NCBI GenBank assembly: GCA_047973085.1
Contig: JBKEBI010000086.1
Coordinates: forward strand, 1 to 10,383
Length of the DNA stretch: 10,383 nucleotides
Direction of reading: 5' to 3'
Origin: JBKEDG01 sp047973085
Lineage (GTDB): Bacteria; Bacillota_I; Bacilli_A; JBKEDG01
In this document: piece after piece, positions 1 to 5,197 of the stretch
Position numbering within the stretch: position 1 is the first letter of the stretch
How the letters are laid out: every line of letters begins with the position of its first letter
Made by a program: the position numbers and the translations under genes
The notes under the pieces: generated by a model
The model's database searches: none
Told to the model about the DNA's origin: nothing
The model's input: only the letters and a program-made list of their open reading frames with translations

Positions 1-490
1 TCAAATGGCTAGACAAATTTTTCCTAAGGCGCCACTTAAGTACATGCCACCAACAAAGTATATGACTGGAAATATTTTTAAAGGTCATGTACAAGATGCT
101 TTATTTAATATGACAACTATTATGACAAATCAAAAGATTCATTTACTTGGGATGCTTAGCGAGGCTGTTCATACTCCATTTATTAATGAACGTTCATTAT
201 CAATTGAAAATGCACAGTATATTTTTACAGCAATGAAAGACTTTGCAAGTCAAATTGAAATTAAAGAAGATAGTCTTATGCAACGTCGTGTGAATACTGT
301 TGTTGATGAGGCAGTTGAAATGTTAGCTAATATCAAAGATGAAGGAATTTTTAAGACGATTGAAACTGGGAAATTTGCAGGTGTTAAACGCCCGTTTACA
401 GGTGGAAAAGGTCTTGAAGGAGTTTTTGAAAAAACTGATATATACTATAATATGGTAGCTGAAGAAATGATTAAGGAATTGGAGGGGTAG
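1..490 (+). CDS. kamD: Lysine 5,6-aminomutase alpha subunit, C-terminal part
   Basis: 5'-truncated gene; the frame is already open at base 2 and ends in TAG at 488-490, giving about 162 residues of a protein that is usually near 516-520. The visible part carries the family's C-terminal signature PPTKYMTGNIFKGHVQDALF, followed by HLLGMLSEAVHTPF, LSIENAQYIF and VKRPFTGGKGLEGVF. The enzyme is a cytoplasmic adenosylcobalamin- and PLP-dependent mutase that migrates the terminal amino group of D-lysine (to 2,5-diaminohexanoate) or L-beta-lysine (to 3,5-diaminohexanoate) in lysine fermentation. The ATG at base 5 is internal and not the start. The B12-binding domain is a separate downstream protein, as in KamD/KamE. 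In ornithine 4,5-aminomutase the large subunit OraE carries that domain fused. KamE begins two bases after the stop, so the two subunits are cotranslated. The family call is firm; the distinction from OraE rests on this split architecture and on recalled similarity. Confidence 0.92.
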   Translation, partial: QMARQIFPKAPLKYMPPTKYMTGNIFKGHVQDALFNMTTIMTNQKIHLLGMLSEAVHTPFINERSLSIENAQYIFTAMKDFASQIEIKEDSLMQRRVNTVVDEAVEMLANIKDEGIFKTIETGKFAGVKRPFTGGKGLEGVFEKTDIYYNMVAEEMIKELEG

Positions 491-492
491 TT

Positions 493-1275
493 ATGAGTGG
501 TTATTCTATGGATGAGAAAAGTTTTGATACAACACTTGACTTAAAAAAGTTAAAACCTTATGGAGATACGATGAATGATGGTAAAGTTCAAATGAGTTTT
601 ACCCTGCCTGTTCCTAATGATGAACGTGCTGAAGAAGCTGCGGTACTTTTAATGACTAAGGCTGGATTTAGCGATATTAATGTATGTTATGCTGAAGCTT
701 TAGATGAAAACTTTACTCATATTATTTGTTATGGTTCATTAATTCACAGTGTTGATTATGATTCAATTGTAGTTAGTGTTGTTGAAGGTGAGTCAATGGA
801 TATGTATCAGATAAATGATTATATAGATCAAAATATTGGACGTGAAGTAAAAATTATTGGAGCAAGTACAGGAACAGATGCTCATACAGTTGGAATTGAT
901 GCAATTATGAATATGAAAGGTTTTGCAGGACATTATGGACTTGAACGCTATAAGAATATTGAAGCATTTAATATGGGAAGTCAAGTTGAGAATATTGAGT
1001 TGATTAAAAAAGCTGTAGAGATGGAGGCAGATGCAATTTTGGTTAGTCAAACTGTCACGCAAAAAGATGTACATTTACAAAATTTAACAGAATTTATTGA
1101 GCTTTTAGAAGCACAAAATTTAAGAGATAAGTTTATCGTAATATGTGGTGGACCAAGACTTAGTCATGAAATAGCACAAGAACTTGGATTTGATGCTGGT
1201 TTTGGTAAGAAAAAATTTGCTGACGATGTTGCAAGCTATATTGTACAGGAGATGGTTAGAAAGGAAGTTAGGTAG
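493..1275 (+). CDS. kamE: Lysine 5,6-aminomutase beta subunit (B12/PLP binding)
   Basis: 260 residues, essentially the family length (about 262). This subunit brings the cobalamin and the PLP lysine to the KamDE complex. The B12-binding Rossmann domain begins near residue 118. It shows the base-off motif D129-x-H131-x-x-G134, where H131 should be the lower cobalt ligand, then SQTVTQKDVHL near residues 185-195 and the CGGPR loop near 218-222, which complete the DxHxxG...S...GG signature. K142 lies 11 residues after H131, the same spacing as the His133/Lys144 pair of the Clostridium sticklandii enzyme, so K142 is the predicted internal-aldimine lysine. The N-terminal about 115 residues form the dimerisation part (PYGDTMNDGKVQMSFTLPVP). 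The start is supported by GGAGGGG at 481-487, five bases upstream, inside the end of kamD. It ends in TAG and abuts the next ATG directly. Confidence 0.95.
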   Translation: MSGYSMDEKSFDTTLDLKKLKPYGDTMNDGKVQMSFTLPVPNDERAEEAAVLLMTKAGFSDINVCYAEALDENFTHIICYGSLIHSVDYDSIVVSVVEGESMDMYQINDYIDQNIGREVKIIGASTGTDAHTVGIDAIMNMKGFAGHYGLERYKNIEAFNMGSQVENIELIKKAVEMEADAILVSQTVTQKDVHLQNLTEFIELLEAQNLRDKFIVICGGPRLSHEIAQELGFDAGFGKKKFADDVASYIVQEMVRKEVR

Positions 1276-1680
1276 ATGATTGTTTCAGAGGTTAAATTAG
1301 GGCATGTTGAAGAATATAAGAAAATAATTACTAAAGAAGATGTAAAATTATTTGCGAAAGCTACGGGGGATTTTAATCCAGTACATTTAGATGCTGATTT
1401 TGCTGCAAACACTATGTTTAAAAAGCCAATTGCTCATGGAATGCTATCTGGCTCACTTTTTTCAACGATTTTTGGTACTATTTATCCGAGAGAAGGAAGT
1501 ATATATTTAAAGCAGTCATTAACTTTTATTAAACCTGTATATATAGATGAAGAACTTACTGTTAAGGCAGAAGTTATTAGGATTGATGAAGCTAAAAAAT
1601 ATGTATATTTTGCTACTACAGCGACTGATACAACAGGTGATGTTGTTTGTAAGGGAGAAGCTGTAATTTATTTACCATAA
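1276..1680 (+). CDS. MaoC/PhaJ-like hot-dog hydratase
   Basis: 134 residues, a single hot-dog domain of the MaoC / (R)-specific enoyl-CoA hydratase family. The hydratase motif is plain: D32-F-N-P-V-H37-L-D39, then A43, F48 and I-A-H54-G-M. D32 and H37 match the catalytic Asp/His of PhaJ-type hydratases. Members add water to trans-2-enoyl-CoA (for example crotonyl-CoA) to give (R)-3-hydroxyacyl-CoA. The ATG follows the kamE stop with no gap; AAGGAAG at 1261-1267 is a fair ribosome site, eight bases upstream. It is the last gene before a terminator, so it belongs to the kam operon. Lysine fermentation makes 3-aminobutyryl-CoA and crotonyl-CoA, so a C4 acyl-CoA substrate is a sensible inference. 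It could make 3-hydroxybutyryl-CoA or act as a lyase in place of Kal. Kal is also hot-dog but of a different subfamily, so the kal symbol is not justified. The family call is strong; the substrate is not known. Confidence 0.85.
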   Translation: MIVSEVKLGHVEEYKKIITKEDVKLFAKATGDFNPVHLDADFAANTMFKKPIAHGMLSGSLFSTIFGTIYPREGSIYLKQSLTFIKPVYIDEELTVKAEVIRIDEAKKYVYFATTATDTTGDVVCKGEAVIYLP

Positions 1681-1701
1681 ACTAATATTTTTGAATCATT
1701 T

Positions 1702-1729
1702 AAGCTTCTATTAAACTAGAAGCTTTTTT
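1702..1729 (+). terminator. Rho-independent terminator of the kam operon
   Basis: A perfect 9-bp stem, AAGCTTCTA (1702-1710) and TAGAAGCTT (1717-1725), with a 6-base loop TTAAAC, runs into a T tract. It starts 22 bases after the MaoC-like gene stop. It closes the kamD-kamE-hydratase transcript and separates it from the next same-strand operon. Confidence 0.85.
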
Positions 1730-1848
1730 ACATTATTTATGAAATAAAATTAATGGTAATTATGTTACTGTTAATGAAATAGTAACTATTTTAAAATTTT
1801 ATGCATATGAGTTATAATTAATTTATGATATGAGAAAGTTATTTTTTA

Positions 1849-1877
1849 TTACAAAAATATCAAATATTTGATATAAT
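1849..1877 (+). promoter_or_regulatory. Promoter of the GlmL-racemase-kinase-DUF2779 operon
   Basis: An extended -10, TGATATAAT (1869-1877, perfect TATAAT at 1872-1877), lies 21 bases before the start codon. A weak -35 candidate TTACAA (1849-1854) is at 17-bp spacing. Transcription would start near 1884, leaving a leader of about 15 bases that holds the ribosome site GAGGTG (1888-1893). The position right after a terminator supports its use. A second TATAAT at 1813-1818 has no convincing -35. Confidence 0.65.
1857..1874. promoter_or_regulatory. 18-bp perfect palindrome, candidate operator
   Basis: ATATCAAATATTTGATAT is a perfect inverted repeat with no spacer. It fills the space between the -35 and -10 candidates and overlaps the extended -10 of the downstream operon. 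Bound protein here would block RNA polymerase, so a repressor site is the natural reading. No regulator gene is in the window, and in DNA this AT-rich a palindrome by chance cannot be excluded. Confidence 0.45.
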
Positions 1878-1898
1878 AATGGTAAGTGAGGTGAAGCT

Positions 1899-3260
1899 AT
1901 GAAGGTTGATGTTTTAGTTTGTGAAATAGGTTCAACAACTACAGTTGTTAATGCCTTTGATTTAAAAAATAGCAAGTATGTTGGTCAGGGGATGTATCGT
2001 ACTACAGTAGATAGCGATGTGACTATTGGAGTTTCCAATGCAATTGAAGATTTAAAGAAAAAACTAGGTTTAGATGAATTGAAATATGATGAACTATTTG
2101 CTACTTCAAGTGCAGCAGGAGGGCTTAAGATGAGTGTGCATGGTCTTGTTCATGATATGACTGTAACAGCTGCTTATGAAGCTGCTGTTGGTGCTGGAGC
2201 GAATATAGAACTTGTTACTAGTGGGAAGCTTAGAAGAAGTGATATTAAGCAATTAAAAGAATTAGACCCAAATATTATTTTGATTGCTGGTGGGGTAGAT
2301 TTTGGAGAGCGAGATACAGCTTTGTATAATGCTGAAGAAATTGCTAAATTAAAATTAAATATTCCTGTAATTTATGCTGGTAATTGTCAAAATATTGAAG
2401 ATGTTAAACTTATTTTTGAAGATTATGAACAAGAAAGTTTTTTAAAGATTACTGAAAATGTATATCCGAGAATTGACCAATTAAATGTGAATCCAACTAG
2501 AGCAATTATTCATGATACGTTTGAAGAACACATCATACATGCTAAAGGAATGGATAAAATTTATGAATATGTGACATCTCGTGTTATTCCAACTCCTGGT
2601 GCTGTACTTAAAGCTAGTGAACTTTTATATGAAAAGTATGGAAATTTGATTTGTTTTGATATTGGTGGAGCTACTACAGATTTGCATTCTGTGAGCGAAG
2701 ATAGTGAGGAAGTTTCCAAAATTTTAGTGAATCCTCAACCTAAATCTAAGCGTACTGTTGAAGGAGATTTAGGTGTTTATGTAAATAAGAATAAGGTTGT
2801 AAGCTATATTGGTGAAGAAGTTTTAGCAAAGCGATTAAATATAGATTTAGATGCTCTTGCAAAGCTTATTGAAAACTACCATGTTATTCCAGACGGTGAT
2901 GCTGAGGTTAGTCTTGTAACAGAACTTGCAAAGCAGTGTGTACAAAGTGCACTAGATCGTCATGCAGGTAAGATTAGTAATCAGTATTTAACTGGAGGAT
3001 CTAGTCAAGTTGCAGAAGGAAAAGATTTAACTGGAGTTGAGACTATTATTTGTACTGGTGGAGCCCTAACAAAGCTTCCTACTAGAGAAGAAATTATTCA
3101 TTCAATTTTTAGTTTAAATTCAACAAATAAGCTTTATCCAAGTAAGCATTGTAAAATTTTATATGATAATCACTATATTATGGCATCTATTGGAGTGTTA
3201 TCTTTATCTTACCCAGAAGATGCACTAGCATTACTTGAAAATTCATTTAAAAATAAATAG
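1899..3260 (+). CDS. MutL/GlmL-family aminomutase reactivating protein
   Basis: 453 residues, full length for the MutL/GlmL family (about 460). The fold is actin/Hsp70-like ATPase. Phosphate-1 loop: VCEIGSTTTVVNAF (residues 7-20). Phosphate-2 loop: D254-I-G-G-A-T-T-D261. Adenosine motif: C385-T-G-G-A-L. Between them are the family blocks SSAAGGLKMSVHGL and IAGGVDFGERD (129-137). Relatives sit next to glutamate mutase, ornithine 4,5-aminomutase and lysine 5,6-aminomutase genes. They are thought to eject damaged cobalamin and restore the holoenzyme at the cost of ATP. Lying just after kamDE, its likely client here is KamDE, though it is transcribed separately. A good ribosome site, GAGGTG, precedes the ATG by five bases. 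The next gene starts 10 bases after its stop. The family is secure; the client and the reactivase activity are inferred. Names in use for relatives include glmL and mutL (not the mismatch-repair MutL). Confidence 0.85.
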   Translation: MKVDVLVCEIGSTTTVVNAFDLKNSKYVGQGMYRTTVDSDVTIGVSNAIEDLKKKLGLDELKYDELFATSSAAGGLKMSVHGLVHDMTVTAAYEAAVGAGANIELVTSGKLRRSDIKQLKELDPNIILIAGGVDFGERDTALYNAEEIAKLKLNIPVIYAGNCQNIEDVKLIFEDYEQESFLKITENVYPRIDQLNVNPTRAIIHDTFEEHIIHAKGMDKIYEYVTSRVIPTPGAVLKASELLYEKYGNLICFDIGGATTDLHSVSEDSEEVSKILVNPQPKSKRTVEGDLGVYVNKNKVVSYIGEEVLAKRLNIDLDALAKLIENYHVIPDGDAEVSLVTELAKQCVQSALDRHAGKISNQYLTGGSSQVAEGKDLTGVETIICTGGALTKLPTREEIIHSIFSLNSTNKLYPSKHCKILYDNHYIMASIGVLSLSYPEDALALLENSFKNK

Positions 3261-3264
3261 GAGG
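3259..3264 (+). promoter_or_regulatory. Ribosome binding site fixing the racemase start
   Basis: A perfect AGGAGG straddles the stop of the GlmL-like gene and lies six bases before ATG 3271. It favours that start over an in-frame ATG at 3235, which would lie inside the upstream gene and add 12 residues unlike the family N-terminus. Confidence 0.85.
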
Positions 3265-3270
3265 AAATAT

Positions 3271-4332
3271 ATGTATCCAAGATTAGTTTTAGATTATAAA
3301 AAGTTAGTGGAAAATACTGAAATTATAGTAGGTATGTGTAGAGAAAAAGGGATTTCTGTAATGGGGGTTGGCAAAAGTGTTTGCGCATGGAGTAATGCTA
3401 TTGATGCAATGGTTGAAGGTGGTATTGATTATGTTGCTGATGCAAGGATTGAAAATTTAAAGAAAGTAAAGCATGATATTCCAAAGGTTTTACTTAGACT
3501 TCCAATAAAATCACAAATAAGTGATGTTGTTAAATATAGCGATATTTCTCTTAATTCTTCAATTGATACAATCAGTTTTCTAAATGAAGAAGCAATTAAG
3601 CAAAACAAGGTTCATAAAATTGTTTTAATGTTTGATATTGGTGATTTGCGTGAAGGTATTTATTACAAAGATGATTATAAGAGTAAAGTTGAAGAAATTT
3701 TAAAATTTTCAAATACTAAAATAATTGGAATAGGAACGAATCTTACATGTTTTGGTGCAGTTATTCCTACTAAAGAAACTTTGAATAAGCTTGAGAAGAT
3801 AGGTAAAGATTTAGAAAGTACTTTTAATTTAAGTTTTGAAATTAAATCGTTTGGTAATAGTAGTAGTATTTACTTACTTGATAGTAATGATGATTTTAGT
3901 TATTTTAATAATCTACGTCCTGGAGAAGCAATTGTGCTTGGAAAAGAGACAGCATATGGAGCGCATATTAAAGGAACACATTTAGATGTATTTAGGTTTG
4001 AAGCTCAAATAATTGAAATTTATGATAAGCCAACTTTACCTGAGGGAGAAATAGGTGTAAATGCTTTTGGAGAAAAAGTTAGTTATGAAGATCGTGGTGT
4101 TGTTACGCGTGCGATTTTAGGTTTTGGAATGCAGGATGTAAATTATGAGAATTTATTCCCTAAAGATTCTAATATAGAAATATTAGGGGCTAGTAGTGAT
4201 CATACGATTATTGAAATCAAATCAGGTAACTATAAAATAGGAGATGTTGTCAGTTTTGATGTAGAGTATGGAAGTCTACTGATGCTTTCTACTTCTGAAT
4301 ATGTATATAAGGAGGTAGAAAATGGAAAGTAA
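3271..4332 (+). CDS. Alanine/ornithine racemase-family PLP enzyme (Orr-like)
   Basis: 353 residues from ATG 3271, the length of Orr-type racemases. The protein opens MYPRLVLDYKKLVENTE, typical for the family. K35 in GVGKSVCAW is the expected PLP Schiff-base lysine. Further family blocks are GGIDYVADARIENLKK, VLLRLPIKSQ, DIGDLREGIYY, GIGTNLTCFGAVIP, FGNSSSIYLL, LRPGEAIVLGKETAYG and EILGASSDHTII. The fold is the alanine-racemase N-terminal TIM barrel plus a C-terminal beta domain. Characterised Orr interconverts L- and D-ornithine ahead of ornithine 4,5-aminomutase. Here no oraS/oraE is visible, and the nearby mutase is lysine 5,6-aminomutase, whose substrate is D-lysine. Lysine racemisation is therefore a reasonable inference, not a proven activity. 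The gene overlaps the next one by 11 bases. Confidence is high for the family and moderate for any substrate. Confidence 0.85.
   Translation: MYPRLVLDYKKLVENTEIIVGMCREKGISVMGVGKSVCAWSNAIDAMVEGGIDYVADARIENLKKVKHDIPKVLLRLPIKSQISDVVKYSDISLNSSIDTISFLNEEAIKQNKVHKIVLMFDIGDLREGIYYKDDYKSKVEEILKFSNTKIIGIGTNLTCFGAVIPTKETLNKLEKIGKDLESTFNLSFEIKSFGNSSSIYLLDSNDDFSYFNNLRPGEAIVLGKETAYGAHIKGTHLDVFRFEAQIIEIYDKPTLPEGEIGVNAFGEKVSYEDRGVVTRAILGFGMQDVNYENLFPKDSNIEILGASSDHTIIEIKSGNYKIGDVVSFDVEYGSLLMLSTSEYVYKEVENGK
4309..4315 (+). promoter_or_regulatory. Ribosome binding site of the kinase gene
   Basis: AAGGAGG lies within the last codons of the racemase gene, six bases before ATG 4322. This supports a start that overlaps the upstream gene and a coupled translation of the pair. 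Confidence 0.8.
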
Positions 4333-5197
4333 GGTAAAAAAGATTGTAAAAGATGCGTTCCATACAGAAGAATTTGAGATTTTAAGTCGTTTAATGGGCG
4401 GAAGAAGCAACTATACTTATGTTATTGTAGTTGATGAGAATAAATATACACTAAGAATTCCAGGTAAAAATGGAAATCTTTTTGTAAATCGTGAATATGA
4501 ACAAGCTAATTTAAGAGACGTAAATAAACTTAAAATAAATAATGAAACTGTGTATTTAGATTTAAAAAGTGGAGTTAAAATTTCACGTTTTATTGAAGGA
4601 GAAAGCTTATTTAATTTTGAATATGATAAATATTATGAACAAGTCTCAAAAATACTTCATACAGTACATAATATGCATCGTATGGAAAATAACTATAATC
4701 CTATGGGGCGTTTATCAATGTATGAAAGTTTTTGTATTGATTTGGGTTTTTCACATTCAAATCAATATTATGAGCTTAAAGATAGATTTGTTTCATATTT
4801 AGAATTTTTGAAAAATGATGAATTAGTAGCATGCCATAATGATGCTCAGCCTTCAAATTTTATTGTAGGAAATGACGGGAAGTTATATTTAACTGATTGG
4901 GAGTTCGCTGGAAATAATTATGCACTGTACGATATTGCATGCTTTGCAGATGGAAATATAGATGCTGCAATTAAGTTACTTGAAGTATATAAAATAAATC
5001 CTGATGTTGATGATTATAAGCGTGTGTATTTATGGAGAATGTTTCAAACATTACAATGGCATAATGTAGCAATGTATAAAGAATTAATAGGTTTAAGTCA
5101 AGAGTTACTTGTTGATTTTTATAAAGTAGCTAATGACTATTTAATAACTGCAGAAAAATTATTAGAAAAGGTAATTGAATGCGATGAGAATAAGTAA
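4322..5197 (+). CDS. LicA/choline-kinase-like phosphotransferase (APH fold)
   Basis: 291 residues. N-lobe: LMGGRSNYTYVIVVDENKYTLRIPG (glycine-rich loop and ATP-lysine strand), then NREYEQANL with the salt-bridge Glu. The hinge region is GVKISRFIEGESL. The C-lobe catalytic loop is H172-N-D174-A-Q-P-S-N179 (the Brenner motif HxDxxxxN), followed by the metal-binding D192-W-E194. All key kinase residues are present, so it should be active on a small molecule in the cytoplasm. The LRIPG and VKISRFIEG segments resemble choline/ethanolamine kinases (LicA), which make phosphocholine or phosphoethanolamine. The same fold also includes hydroxylysine, homoserine, thiamine and aminoglycoside kinases. Being fourth-frame-coupled in an amino acid racemase operon, an amino-alcohol or hydroxy-amino-acid substrate is possible. 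No licB, licC or licD is in view to support a phosphocholine pathway. Overlaps both neighbours (11 and 14 bases). Confidence 0.78.
   Translation: MESKVKKIVKDAFHTEEFEILSRLMGGRSNYTYVIVVDENKYTLRIPGKNGNLFVNREYEQANLRDVNKLKINNETVYLDLKSGVKISRFIEGESLFNFEYDKYYEQVSKILHTVHNMHRMENNYNPMGRLSMYESFCIDLGFSHSNQYYELKDRFVSYLEFLKNDELVACHNDAQPSNFIVGNDGKLYLTDWEFAGNNYALYDIACFADGNIDAAIKLLEVYKINPDVDDYKRVYLWRMFQTLQWHNVAMYKELIGLSQELLVDFYKVANDYLITAEKLLEKVIECDENK

Noticed and set aside
793..1074. Minus-strand open frame inside kamE
   Set aside because: Antisense to a well-conserved gene, low-complexity composition, no ribosome site; a shadow of AT-rich coding sequence.
1..1275. Ornithine 4,5-aminomutase (OraS/OraE) instead of KamD/KamE
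   Set aside because: OraE carries the B12 domain fused in one large subunit and OraS is small. Here the B12/PLP domain is a separate 260-residue protein with KamE-like H131/K142 spacing.
1276..1680. Calling the hot-dog protein Kal (3-aminobutyryl-CoA ammonia-lyase)
   Set aside because: It has the PhaJ/MaoC hydratase motif D-F-N-P-V-H and I-A-H-G-M, which Kal lacks as far as I recall. The position is suggestive, but the symbol is not supported.
1764..1791. Inverted repeats GTTACT...AGTAAC and AAATAGT-A-ACTATTT between operons
   Set aside because: Short, overlapping and very AT-rich, not at a promoter element, and no U tract follows; likely chance.
1731..1898. Cobalamin or lysine riboswitch before the reactivator gene
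   Set aside because: The predicted leader is only about 15 bases, and no B12-box or lysine-element pairing is visible in this AT-rich stretch.
3235..3270. Upstream ATG start for the racemase
   Set aside because: It lies inside the preceding gene without a ribosome site, while ATG 3271 has AGGAGG at ideal spacing and the family N-terminus MYPRL.
5175..5183. TTG start for the DUF2779 protein
   Set aside because: ATG 5184 gives the usual family start (ISKTLFIESLRC); the TTG adds three residues with no better ribosome site.
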